A DNA stretch of 64,000 nt from DASSUW01 sp963811895. GTDB taxonomy: Bacteria > Actinomycetota > Thermoleophilia > Solirubrobacterales > Solirubrobacteraceae. Below the pieces are notes generated by a model. It was given only the letters and a program-made list of their open reading frames with translations. It searched no databases and was not told where the DNA came from. The position numbers were made by a program, and so were the translations under genes. The DNA lies in contig CAWETE010000010.1 of the NCBI GenBank assembly GCA_963811895.1, positions 316,356-380,355 on the forward strand, written 5' to 3'. Of this stretch, positions 56,032 through 64,000 are shown in pieces (position 1 is the first letter of the stretch; the number at the start of each line of letters is the position of its first letter).

Positions 56032-56970
56032 GTGAGCGACGACCTCCTCAGCCTCCAGCGCGACGCTCCTGTAGGCGGCCAGGCCGTCATGGAGGGCGTG
56101 ATGATGCGCGGCGTCTCCACCTGGGCCGTGGGCGTCCGCAAGCCCGACGGCGAGGTCGACGTGCAGTCGTTCCCGCTCGTCTCCTGGACCAAGCGCCACC
56201 GCGCGTTCCGCCTGCCGGTCATCCGCGGCGTCGTCGCGCTCGTGCAGTCGCTCAACATCGGCTTCAAGGCGCTCGGCATGTCGGCCAACTCGCAGCTCGA
56301 CGAGGAAGAGGAGCCGATCTCCGGCGCGATGTGGTTCGGCACCGTGCTCGTCGCGCTGGTGTTCGCCGTCGGCCTCTTCTTCGTCGTCCCGGTCGGGCTC
56401 ACCAGCCTGTTCAAGGACCAGCTCGGCTCCGCCTTCCTCTTCTGGCTGGTCGAGGGGGTCGTGCGGACCGCGATCTTCCTCGGCTACATCGTGCTGATCG
56501 CCCGCGTGCCCGACCTGCGGCGCGTGTTCGAGTTCCACGGCGCCGAGCACAAGACGATCTCCTGCTACGAGGCCGGCCTCCCGCTGACCCCGGAGAACGC
56601 CCAGCGCTTCTCGCGCCTGCACCCCCGCTGCGGGACGAGCTTCCTGCTCATCGTGATGATCGTGGCGATCTTCGTGTTCGCCCCGATCGGCCTGCCCGAG
56701 TGGTACATCCTGCTCGCCTCGCGCATCCTCGGCGTCCCGCTCATCGCGGGCCTGAGCTTCGAGGTCATCAAGTGGGCCGGCAAGAACCGTCGCAAGCCGT
56801 GGGTCCAGAAGCTGATGGCGCCCGGGATGATGCTCCAGAAGCTCACGACCCGCGAGCCCGACCACGAGCAGCTGGCCGTCGCCATCGCGGCGATGGAGGC
56901 CGTGCTCGCGCTCGAGGACCCGCGGGCCGCGTCCGACGAGGATCTCGTCGGCATCGAAGTCGCCGCCTAG
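56032..56970 (+). CDS. DUF1385 integral membrane protein
   Basis: 312 residues with the family core GGQAVMEGVMMRG, a membrane region (WFGTVLVALVFAVGLFFVV, then VRTAIFLGYIVLIAR), the highly conserved FEFHGAEHKTISCYEAG with His residues, and a second membrane hairpin. Function is unproven; members are usually found next to rpmE and prfA, as here. The start is GTG 56032. Confidence 0.88.
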   Translation: MSDDLLSLQRDAPVGGQAVMEGVMMRGVSTWAVGVRKPDGEVDVQSFPLVSWTKRHRAFRLPVIRGVVALVQSLNIGFKALGMSANSQLDEEEEPISGAMWFGTVLVALVFAVGLFFVVPVGLTSLFKDQLGSAFLFWLVEGVVRTAIFLGYIVLIARVPDLRRVFEFHGAEHKTISCYEAGLPLTPENAQRFSRLHPRCGTSFLLIVMIVAIFVFAPIGLPEWYILLASRILGVPLIAGLSFEVIKWAGKNRRKPWVQKLMAPGMMLQKLTTREPDHEQLAVAIAAMEAVLALEDPRAASDEDLVGIEVAA

Positions 56971-57030
56971 GGTCACGACTAGGCACGCCATCGATTCGAT
57001 GGCACCGGCTCGTCCGTAGCTTCGCCAGGC

Positions 57031-57717
57031 ATGACAACGCCTATCTACGACGCCGTCCTGTTCGACCTCGACGGCGTCCTGACATCGACCGCGGCACTGC
57101 ACGCCCAGTGCTGGAAGCAGACCTTCGATCCCGTGCTCGCCCTCCACGGCCAGCCGCCGTTCGACGCCGAGCGCGAGTACCTCGAGCACGTCGACGGCAA
57201 GATGCGCGAGGACGGGGTGCGCGACTTCCTGCGCTCGCGCGGCCTGGACGTGCCGCCGCTCACCGTGCGCCTGATCGCCGGCCGCAAGCAGGCGCTGGTG
57301 GAGCAGGCGCTGCTGCGCGGCGGCGTCGAGGCCTTCCCCGGCTCCGTGCGCTGGGTCCGCCACCTGCGCGAGACCGGCGTTCGCACCGCCGTGGTCTCCT
57401 CGAGCGCCAACGCCGACGCGGTCCTCTACGCCGCCGGCATCAGCGACCTGTTCGACCTCACCGTCGACGGAGGCGACGTCGCGCGGCTCGGCCTCGCCGG
57501 CAAGCCCGCTCCTGACGGCTTCCTCGAGGCCGCCCGGCGGCTCGGGGTGACTCCCCGGCGCTCGGTCGTCGTCGAGGACGCCCTCGCCGGCGTGGCCGCC
57601 GGCCGCGCCGGCGACTTCGGGCTCGTGATCGGCGTCGCCCGCTCGGCCGACCCGCACGACCTGCGCTCGGCCGGCGCCGACGTGGTCGTCGACGACCTCG
57701 GGGAGCTGGCACCGTGA
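57031..57717 (+). CDS. HAD-family beta-phosphoglucomutase-like phosphatase/mutase
   Basis: 228 residues. HAD motif I is DLDGV with the phospho-accepting Asp (VLFDLDGVLTSTAALHAQCW), motif II is VVSSSANAD, motif III is the Lys in GLAGKPAPD and motif IV is VVVEDALAG. It probably converts beta-glucose-1-phosphate to glucose-6-phosphate, taking the product of the GH65 phosphorylase that follows. Its stop overlaps the GH65 GTG start. Confidence 0.88.
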   Translation: MTTPIYDAVLFDLDGVLTSTAALHAQCWKQTFDPVLALHGQPPFDAEREYLEHVDGKMREDGVRDFLRSRGLDVPPLTVRLIAGRKQALVEQALLRGGVEAFPGSVRWVRHLRETGVRTAVVSSSANADAVLYAAGISDLFDLTVDGGDVARLGLAGKPAPDGFLEAARRLGVTPRRSVVVEDALAGVAAGRAGDFGLVIGVARSADPHDLRSAGADVVVDDLGELAP

Positions 57718-59978
57718 CCTGGTCCATCTCAGAGGACCGCTACTGCGCCGACCCGTCGCTCGAGTCGGTGTTCGCGGTCGGCAACGGCTACCTCGGCCTG
57801 CGCGGCACGCCCGAGGAGGGCGCGCCCGCCCACGACGCCGGCGCGATCCTCAACGGCTTCCACGAGACGTGGCCGATCGTCTACCCCGAGGACGCCTACG
57901 GGCTGGCCCGCACGGGCCAGACGATCGTCAACGCCACCGACGGCTCGATCATCCGCCTGTTCGTCGACGACGAGCCGCTGAACCTCGCGACGTCCAAGGT
58001 GCGCCGCTTCGAGCGCGTGCTCGACATGAAGACCGGCATCCTGCAGCGCGAGGTCGAGTTCGAGACCGAGCGCGGGCAGCGGCTGCTCGTGTGCTCGACG
58101 CGGCTCGTGTCGTTCGAGCACCGCCACCTCGCCGCCATGTCCTACGAGGTGTCGGCGCTCGACGGACCGGCCCGGATCGCGATCTCCTCAGAGCTCGTGA
58201 CCTACGGTCCGGGCGAGACGTCCGACGACCCGCGGCGCGGCAAGGGCTTCGCCGAGAAGGTGCTGGTGCCGGTGAGCGCGCGGGCCGGCGGCGCGCGCGC
58301 CGTGCTGGGCCTCGCCACCCGCAACAGCGGGCTCGAGATGGCGGTCGGGATGGAGCACGAGATCGAGGGCGCCCGCAGCGTCGAGGTGAGCGCGGAGGGC
58401 GACGGCGCCCGCGTCGTCGTCCTGGCCGACCTCGAGCCCGGCGAGCAGCTCAGCCTGTCCAAGTACGTCGCCTACCACTGGGCGGACGGCGCCTCCGACC
58501 TCGTGGCGCGCGTCGACCGCACGCTCGACCGGGCGGCGCTCGACGGCTACGAGACGGTCGAGCGCGAGCACACGCGGCACGTGACGGAGTTCTGGGAGCG
58601 CAGCGACGTCGAGATCGAGGGCGCGCCCGAGCTCCAGCGGTCCGTGCGCTTCAACCTGTTCCAGCTCATGCAGGCCACGGCCCGCGCCGAGGGTCTGGGC
58701 GTGGCGGCCAAGGGCGTGACCGGACGCGGCTACGAGGGCCACTACTTCTGGGACACCGAGATCTATGTCGTCCCGTTCCTCATGCACACCAGCCCGCGCT
58801 GGGCGCGCCAGGTGCTCGACTTCCGGGTCAGGATGCTCGACGCCGCGCGTGAGCGGGCGCGCGAGGTCGGCCACCGCGGCGCGCTGTATCCGTGGCGGAC
58901 GATCAACGGCGAGGAGGCCTCGGCCTGGTACGCGTCCGGCACCGCGCAGTACCACATCAACGCCGACATCGCGTACGCCTTCCGCCACTACGCGTGGGTC
59001 AGCGGCGACATCGGCTTCCTGATCGGCGACGGCGCCCAGGTGCTGGTCGAGACCGCGCGGCTGTGGATGGAGCTCGGCTTCTTCTCCGGCGGCCGGTTCG
59101 TCATCAACGCGGTGACCGGCCCCGACGAGTACACGACCGTCGTCGACAACAACGCGTACACGAACCTGATGGCCAAGGAGAACCTCGAGGGCGCCGTGCG
59201 CGTCATGGAGTGGCTGCGCGGCGAGGACCCGGTCGCCTACGCGGAGCTGGTCCTGGCCACCGGGCTGACCGACGAGGAGATCGACGGGTGGCTGCGCGCG
59301 GCCGACGCCATGTACCTCCCGCGTCACGACGGGATCGTGCTGCAGGACGACGGCTTCCTCGAGCGCAAGCGCTGGGACTTCGAGGGGACGCGCGACAAGC
59401 ACCCGCTGCTGCTGCACTTCCACCCGCTCGAGCTGTACCGCCACCAGGTGATCAAGCAGACCGACGTCGTGCTGGCCACCTACCTCGTCGAGCACCACTT
59501 CGACGAGGAGGAGATGCGGCGCACGTTCGACTACTACGACCCGCTGACGACGGGCGACTCGACGCTGTCGGCCTGCGTGCAGAGCGTGGTGGCGTCGGCG
59601 GTCGGCTATCCCGACGCGGCGCTGCGGTACTTCGAGCAGGCCGCCATGGTCGACCTCGCCGACGCGCACGGCAACACCGCCGACGGCATCCACGTCGCGT
59701 CGGCGGGCGGCACCTGGCTCGCGCTCGTGGCCGGCTTCGGCGGCCTGCGCGACTTCGACGGCGACGTGCGCTTCTCGCCGCGCCTGCCGGCCGAGTGGGA
59801 GCGCCTGCGCTTCCGCGTCCAGGTGCGCGGCCAGGTGGTCGAGGTCGACATGACGCACGCGGGCACGACCTACACGCTGATCGAGGGCCGCGGGCTCCCG
59901 GTCAAGCACTTCGGCGAGCAGCTGCGCGTGCTGCCGGGCGTGCCGGTGTCGATCACCGATCTGCCGCTCGCGGCCTAG
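57714..59978 (+). CDS. Glycoside hydrolase family 65 disaccharide phosphorylase
   Basis: A 754-residue enzyme of the kojibiose/maltose/trehalose phosphorylase family. It uses phosphate to cleave an alpha-linked glucose disaccharide with inversion, giving beta-glucose-1-phosphate. The N-terminal beta-sandwich (FAVGNGYLGLRGTPEEG) leads into the (alpha/alpha)6 barrel with GHYFWDTEIYVVPF and the catalytic acid Glu near residue 472 in TGPDEYTT, then KQTDVVLATYL. The disaccharide cannot be told from sequence alone. It is coupled to the upstream beta-phosphoglucomutase, and its stop codon overlaps the -10 box of prfA. Confidence 0.9.
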   Translation: MTWSISEDRYCADPSLESVFAVGNGYLGLRGTPEEGAPAHDAGAILNGFHETWPIVYPEDAYGLARTGQTIVNATDGSIIRLFVDDEPLNLATSKVRRFERVLDMKTGILQREVEFETERGQRLLVCSTRLVSFEHRHLAAMSYEVSALDGPARIAISSELVTYGPGETSDDPRRGKGFAEKVLVPVSARAGGARAVLGLATRNSGLEMAVGMEHEIEGARSVEVSAEGDGARVVVLADLEPGEQLSLSKYVAYHWADGASDLVARVDRTLDRAALDGYETVEREHTRHVTEFWERSDVEIEGAPELQRSVRFNLFQLMQATARAEGLGVAAKGVTGRGYEGHYFWDTEIYVVPFLMHTSPRWARQVLDFRVRMLDAARERAREVGHRGALYPWRTINGEEASAWYASGTAQYHINADIAYAFRHYAWVSGDIGFLIGDGAQVLVETARLWMELGFFSGGRFVINAVTGPDEYTTVVDNNAYTNLMAKENLEGAVRVMEWLRGEDPVAYAELVLATGLTDEEIDGWLRAADAMYLPRHDGIVLQDDGFLERKRWDFEGTRDKHPLLLHFHPLELYRHQVIKQTDVVLATYLVEHHFDEEEMRRTFDYYDPLTTGDSTLSACVQSVVASAVGYPDAALRYFEQAAMVDLADAHGNTADGIHVASAGGTWLALVAGFGGLRDFDGDVRFSPRLPAEWERLRFRVQVRGQVVEVDMTHAGTTYTLIEGRGLPVKHFGEQLRVLPGVPVSITDLPLAA

Positions 59979-59981
59979 ACT
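59976..59981 (+). promoter_or_regulatory. -10 element of prfA
   Basis: TAGACT overlaps the GH65 stop codon (TAG) and ends 7 bases before the prfA GTG at 59989, so prfA can be transcribed on its own with almost no leader. Confidence 0.45.
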
Positions 59982-59988
59982 CGGAGGC

Positions 59989-61041
59989 GTGATCGAGTCG
60001 CTCGTCGAGCAGATCGAGGCGCGCTACGCCGAGGTGCAGCAGCAGATGTCGGATCCGGAGGTCATCTCCGACCGTCAGCGCTACGCGGACGCGGGGCGCC
60101 AGTTCAACCAGCTGGCCCCCGCCGCGAAGCTGGCGGAGGAGTGGCGGCACGCGGTGTCCGACGCCGAGGGCGCCCAGGAGATGCTCGACGAGGGCATGGA
60201 GGACGCCGAGCTGCGCGACGAGCTGCGCGCCTCCCGCGAGCGGATCGAGGAGCTCGAGGAGGAGATCCGGCTCGCCATGGTCGAGACGGACCCGAACGAC
60301 GACAAGAACGTGATCGTCGAGATCCGCGGCGGCGCGGGCGGCGACGAGGCGGGGCTGTGGGCGGGCGACCTGTTCCGCATGCTCACGCGCTACGCCGAGC
60401 GGCTCGGCTTCCAGACCGAGACGATGGACGCGTCCGAGAGCGCGTACACCTTCGAGGTTCGCGGCGACGGCGCGTTCAGCCGCTTCAAGTACGAGGGCGG
60501 GACGCACCGCGTCCAGCGCGTGCCGGCCACCGAGTCGCAGGGCCGCATCCACACCTCGACGGCCACCGTGGCCGTGCTGCCGGAGGCCGAGGACGTCGAG
60601 GTCGAGATCGACCAGAACGACCTCGAGATCGACGTCTACCGCTCCTCCGGCCCGGGCGGCCAGTCCGTCAACACGACCGACTCGGCCGTGCGCATCACCC
60701 ACAAGCCGACCGGGCTGGTGGTCTCGATGCAGGACGAGAAGTCGCAGCTCCAGAACCGCGAGCGCGCGATGAAGGTCCTGCGCGCGCGGCTGTACGAGCA
60801 GAAGGTCGCCGAGCAGCAGGCCGAGCTGGCCGCCGACCGCCGCGCCCAGGTCGGCACCGGCGAGCGGGCGGAGAAGATCCGCACCTACAACTTCCCGCAG
60901 CGCCGCGTGACCGACCACCGCGTCGAGGGCCTCACCGTCCACAACCTCGAGCAGGTGCTGGCGGGCGAGCTGGACGACATCACCGGCGCTCTCCAGGACG
61001 CCGAGAAGCGCAGGCGGCTCGAGCTCCAAGCCGCCGGTTAG
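59989..61041 (+). CDS. prfA: Peptide chain release factor 1
   Basis: 350 residues. The tRNA-mimic features are complete: codon-recognition PxT motif PAT at 179-181 and the catalytic GGQ at 223-225 (SSGPGGQSVN), with the surrounding TTDSAVRITHKPTG. It releases nascent chains at UAA and UAG. The start is GTG 59989. Linked to rpmE and DUF1385, but separated from them by two carbohydrate genes. Confidence 0.97.
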   Translation: MIESLVEQIEARYAEVQQQMSDPEVISDRQRYADAGRQFNQLAPAAKLAEEWRHAVSDAEGAQEMLDEGMEDAELRDELRASRERIEELEEEIRLAMVETDPNDDKNVIVEIRGGAGGDEAGLWAGDLFRMLTRYAERLGFQTETMDASESAYTFEVRGDGAFSRFKYEGGTHRVQRVPATESQGRIHTSTATVAVLPEAEDVEVEIDQNDLEIDVYRSSGPGGQSVNTTDSAVRITHKPTGLVVSMQDEKSQLQNRERAMKVLRARLYEQKVAEQQAELAADRRAQVGTGERAEKIRTYNFPQRRVTDHRVEGLTVHNLEQVLAGELDDITGALQDAEKRRRLELQAAG

Positions 61042-61071
61042 GGATCGTTTCCACACGGGCAGGACCCCTGC

Positions 61072-62022
61072 ATGCGGGGGGCTTTGGCGGTGCTGCTGGT
61101 GCTGGGCGCGCTCGTCGCGGCGTGCTCGCCGAACGACCCGCCGGGCGGTGAGGGGCGGCTCTCGATCGCCACCGGAGGCGCCGGCGGCGTCTACCAGGTC
61201 TATGGCGGCGGGCTCGCCGACCTGCTGAGCGACGAGCTGCCCGACTCGCCGACCACCGCCGAGACCACCTCGGCCTCGGTCGACAACCTCGTGCTGGTCG
61301 CCAACGGCGACTCCGACATCGCGTTCGCGCTCGAGGACTCGGCGATCGACGCCGTGAACGGGCAGGAGAGCTTCGACGAGCCGCTCCCGCTGAAGGCGCT
61401 CGGGACGCTGTACCCGAACATCACCCAGGTCGTCGTCAAGGCCGACTCGGACATCGAGTCGATCGAGGACATGAAGGGCCGGACGATCTCCGTCGGATCG
61501 CCGGGCTCGGGCACCGAGGTGATCGCGCTGCGGCTCCTCGGGGTCGCCGGCATCGACGCCGACGAGGACCTCACCAAGCGCCAGCTCGGCGTGGGGGAGT
61601 CCGTGCAGGCGCTGCGCGACGGGTCGATCGAGGGGTTCTTCTGGTCCGGCGGCGTCCCGACCGGCGCGGTCACCGACCTGGCGACCACCGACGACATCCG
61701 CCTGCTCGAGACCGCCCAGTACCGCGACGCGCTGCAGAGCGAGTACGGCGACGCCTACCAGGCCACGGAGGTCGAGGAGGGCGGCTACGAGGGCGTCGCG
61801 GGCGTGCCGACGATCGGCGTGCCGAACGTGCTGATGGTCAACGAGGACATGGACGAGGAGCTCGCGTACCAGATCACCAAGGCGCTGTACGAGGGCAAGG
61901 ACCGGCTGGCCACCATCGTGCCCGCGGCCGAGGGACTCGACCCGGCGAAGGGCCGCGAGGTGATCGACCCGGTCGAGCTCCATCCCGGCGCGGAGCGCTT
62001 CTACGCGGAGCAGGGCGGGTGA
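61072..62022 (+). CDS. TAXI-family TRAP transporter solute-binding lipoprotein
   Basis: 316 residues with a lipobox signal (LVAAC). Then come the TAXI pattern LSIATGGAGGVYQVYGGGLADLL, VANGDSDIAFALEDSAIDAV, LGTLYPNITQVVVKADS and MKGRTISVGSPGSGTEV. It delivers a small acidic solute to the membrane part encoded at 62447. It overlaps the DUF1850 gene by 4 bases (GTGA). Confidence 0.92.
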   Translation: MRGALAVLLVLGALVAACSPNDPPGGEGRLSIATGGAGGVYQVYGGGLADLLSDELPDSPTTAETTSASVDNLVLVANGDSDIAFALEDSAIDAVNGQESFDEPLPLKALGTLYPNITQVVVKADSDIESIEDMKGRTISVGSPGSGTEVIALRLLGVAGIDADEDLTKRQLGVGESVQALRDGSIEGFFWSGGVPTGAVTDLATTDDIRLLETAQYRDALQSEYGDAYQATEVEEGGYEGVAGVPTIGVPNVLMVNEDMDEELAYQITKALYEGKDRLATIVPAAEGLDPAKGREVIDPVELHPGAERFYAEQGG

Positions 62023-62450
62023 AGCTGCTGCTGGCCACGGCGCTCGGAGCGATGGCGATGACCGGCGGATCGCCGCACGTCGTCGCGCGCGCGAGCGACG
62101 GCGACGTGGTGGCCGAGCTGCGGCTGCCCGCCTCGGGCACCTTCGCGCTCGACTATCGGCACTCGTACTACCGCGTGCCGGCGCGCGAGACCTTCCGCGC
62201 CACCGAGGACGGCTTCGAGCTGGTGGCGATCAGCTCGCCGAGCGAGGCGGTGCTCGACTACTACGAGATCGAGGGCGCGCGCGAGCGGCGCGGCGGGGCC
62301 TGGACGCTGCGGCCCGCGCATCCGGCGCGGTTCGAGCGGATGGCGCTGGCGGCCACGGGGATCGGGCGGCGGACGCTGGTGGCCGGTGACCGGCGGGTGC
62401 CGCTCTACGGCGGGGACGACGTGCACCTGCGGCTGGAGGTGGAGCGATGA
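62019..62450 (+). CDS. DUF1850 domain protein of the TAXI-TRAP operon
   Basis: 143 residues with an N-terminal signal-like stretch and a small beta-rich domain (GTFALDYRHSYYRVPARETFRATEDGFELVAISSPSEAVLDYY). DUF1850 proteins occur beside TAXI-TRAP transporters; the role is not established. It overlaps both neighbours by 4 bases, so it is translated with the transporter. Confidence 0.8.
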   Translation: MKLLLATALGAMAMTGGSPHVVARASDGDVVAELRLPASGTFALDYRHSYYRVPARETFRATEDGFELVAISSPSEAVLDYYEIEGARERRGGAWTLRPAHPARFERMALAATGIGRRTLVAGDRRVPLYGGDDVHLRLEVER

Positions 62451-64000
62451 CGAGCGCGCCGGTCGCCGATCCGAAGACCGAGGAGCAGCTGCTCGAGGAG
62501 TTCGAGGCCGAGCGCCCGGGGCGGCGGCTGTCCGGCTTCGCCAACGTGGTCGTCAACGTGCTCGGCGCCGGGCTCGTGCTGTTCGCGATCTACTGGGTCT
62601 TCAATCCGATCCCGGCGCAGGAGTACCGGCCCGCGTTCCTGGCCGTCGCGCTGCTGCTGACCTTCCTGGTCTTCCGCGCGCAGGCCCGCGAGAGCCGCGC
62701 CGACCACCCCGAGGAGAGCCCGTCGCCGCTCGACTGGATCCTCGGCGTCCTCGCGCTCGTCGCCGTCGGCTACGCGGCGGTCAACGCCGACGAGGTGTTC
62801 CGCCGTGCCGCCGATCCCACCGGGCTCGACATCGTGGCCGGCGTCGTGAGCATCGCGCTCGTGCTGGAGGCCACGCGGCGGACCGTCGGCTGGATCCTGC
62901 CCGCGATCTGCCTCGGCTTCATCGCCTACGCCTACCTGGGCGGCCTGATCCCCGAGTCGCTCGGCATCGCCCACAAGGGCTACGGCCTGGACCGGATCGT
63001 CGGCATGACGTACATGGGCCTGGAGGGCCTCTTCGGCATCCCGCTCGACGTGGCGGCGACCTACATCGTGCTCTTCACGTTCTACGGGGCGGTGCTCGAG
63101 TACTCGGGCGCGGCGCGCTTCTTCGTCCAGCTCTCCTACGCGGCGTTCGGACGCTCGCGCACCGGCCCGGGCCGGACGACGACGCTGGCCGGCTTCCTGC
63201 TCGGCACCGTGTCGGGCTCGGGCGTGGCGACCACGGTCACGCTCGGCTCGGTGACCTGGCCGCTGCTGCGCAAGGCCGGCTACCCGAAGGAGTCCGGCGG
63301 CGGCGTGCTCGCCGCCTCGGGCATCGGGGCGATCCTGTCGCCGCCGACGCTCGGCGCCGCCGCGTTCATCATCGCCGAGTTCCTGGAGGAGAGCTACTTC
63401 AAGGTGCTCCTCTACGCGACCGTCCCGTCGCTCCTGTACTACCTCGGCGTCCTGCTCGCGATCGAGGCCGACGCGCGGCGCTTCCGGGTGCAGGGGATCG
63501 ACCTCGACACGCCCGGGTTCTGGCGGCTGCTCGGCCGCTGGGGCTACCACTTCTCGTCGCTGATCGCGATCGTCGTGCTGCTGGCGATGGGGATGTCGCC
63601 GTTCCGCGCCGTCCTCTACGCGACGGTCGTCGCCTTCCTGATGTCGTTCCTGGACCGGCGCGACTGGATGGGCCCGCGCGAGGTCGGGGGCGCGCTGGTG
63701 ACCGGCGCGCGCGGCGTGCTGCCGATCGCGGCCACCTGCGCGGCGGCCGGGATCATCGTCGCCGTCGTCTCATTGACGGGCCTCGGGCTCGAGCTGTCGG
63801 GCCTGATCGTCGACGCGGCCGGCGACTCGCTGGCGCTGACGGCGATCTTCAGCGCGATCGCGGTGCTGATCCTCGGCCTGGCCGTGCCGGTCACGGCCTC
63901 GTTCATCATCGCCGCGGTCGTCATCGCGCCGGCGCTGATCGCGCTCGAGGTCGAGCCGTTCGTCGCCTACATGTTCATCTTCTACTACGCGGTGCTGAGC
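62447..64000 (+). CDS. TRAP transporter fused permease (DctQM type), runs off the window
   Basis: At least 518 residues, 3' end missing. The ATG at 62447 overlaps the DUF1850 stop. Multiple membrane helices are visible: NVVVNVLGAGLVLFAIYWVF at the start, and LDIVAGVVSIALVLEATRR. The DctM-type family signature is TYIVLFTFYGAVLEYSGAARFF, then GPGRTTTLAGFLLGTVSGSGVATTVTLG. A large subunit fused to its small subunit is usual for TAXI systems. It imports an unknown acid with sodium or proton symport. Confidence 0.92.
   Translation, partial: MTSAPVADPKTEEQLLEEFEAERPGRRLSGFANVVVNVLGAGLVLFAIYWVFNPIPAQEYRPAFLAVALLLTFLVFRAQARESRADHPEESPSPLDWILGVLALVAVGYAAVNADEVFRRAADPTGLDIVAGVVSIALVLEATRRTVGWILPAICLGFIAYAYLGGLIPESLGIAHKGYGLDRIVGMTYMGLEGLFGIPLDVAATYIVLFTFYGAVLEYSGAARFFVQLSYAAFGRSRTGPGRTTTLAGFLLGTVSGSGVATTVTLGSVTWPLLRKAGYPKESGGGVLAASGIGAILSPPTLGAAAFIIAEFLEESYFKVLLYATVPSLLYYLGVLLAIEADARRFRVQGIDLDTPGFWRLLGRWGYHFSSLIAIVVLLAMGMSPFRAVLYATVVAFLMSFLDRRDWMGPREVGGALVTGARGVLPIAATCAAAGIIVAVVSLTGLGLELSGLIVDAAGDSLALTAIFSAIAVLILGLAVPVTASFIIAAVVIAPALIALEVEPFVAYMFIFYYAVLS

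Noticed and set aside
59953..61983. 676-codon minus-strand ORF
   Set aside because: Antisense of prfA and the TAXI binding protein.

Overview
The window is about 70% G+C and gene-dense. It has short intergenic gaps, many ATGA/GTGA stop-start overlaps, frequent GTG and TTG starts and short-leader transcripts. The gene content (SigB/SigF-type sigma factor, LuxR/LAL and TetR regulators, split isobutyryl-CoA mutase, ETF/ETF-QO operon, DUF1385 between rpmE and prfA, many secreted proteins with 'DAAGNRS'-type C-terminal repeats) points to a high-GC actinobacterium. Thermoleophilia/Solirubrobacterales is my best guess, by inference from gene content only. No intact tRNA or rRNA gene, CRISPR array, transposase or prophage was seen.

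Layout. 1-9.4 kb: the end of an acyl-CoA dehydrogenase, a quinone-oxidoreductase-like gene, a secreted X-Pro peptidase, then a minus-strand operon (methanethiol oxidase/SBP56, a micro-ORF, TetR, a hydrolase-glycosyltransferase fusion) behind a palindromic operator, a TlpA-like redoxin and an epoxide-hydrolase-like enzyme. 9.5-20 kb: a large LuxR/LAL regulator, a sensor-domain membrane protein, and an RND-lipoprotein-RND heavy-metal-type efflux locus. 20-24.5 kb: a decayed tRNA-Leu-like sequence with a perfect 30-bp palindrome, an ABC exporter, icmA, a cupredoxin and a small RHH-TM protein. 24.6-39.3 kb: a cell-surface region with an RTX-repeat protein, Fn3-like and Pro-rich secreted proteins, a secreted phosphoesterase, a phospholipase-C/GH99 fusion, a PMT-type glycosyltransferase, a GT2-GtrA-HprK-like fusion, a GAF-LuxR regulator, a peptidoglycan-binding membrane protein and an LpxH-like phosphatase. 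39.4-42.6 kb: a conserved hypothetical, a sigma factor fused to an RHH module and membrane anchor, icmB and an aldo/keto reductase. 42.6-48.2 kb: a pentose-type ABC sugar operon with an arabinose-isomerase-like enzyme and secreted mutarotase, ended by a compound hairpin. 48.3-50.8 kb: stress-type genes (basic membrane proteins, DUF892) and an SMR pump with its TetR. 50.8-54.3 kb: etfB-etfA-ETF-QO. 55-61 kb: rpmE, DUF1385, beta-phosphoglucomutase, GH65 phosphorylase, prfA. 61-64 kb: a TAXI-TRAP transporter running off the end.

Two things stand out. First, a sigma factor carries a C-terminal ribbon-helix-helix (HicB-like) module plus a transmembrane anchor, and the same RHH-TM module occurs as a free-standing gene 16 kb away. 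Second, the surface-glycan region contains two unusual multidomain fusions. A caution applies to the whole window: nine genes need removal of one to three single bases to read through. Twelve such sites are clear, a thirteenth is possible, and every one is an insertion. This looks more like consensus sequence error than gene decay. Lengths given for those genes assume the frame is restored.
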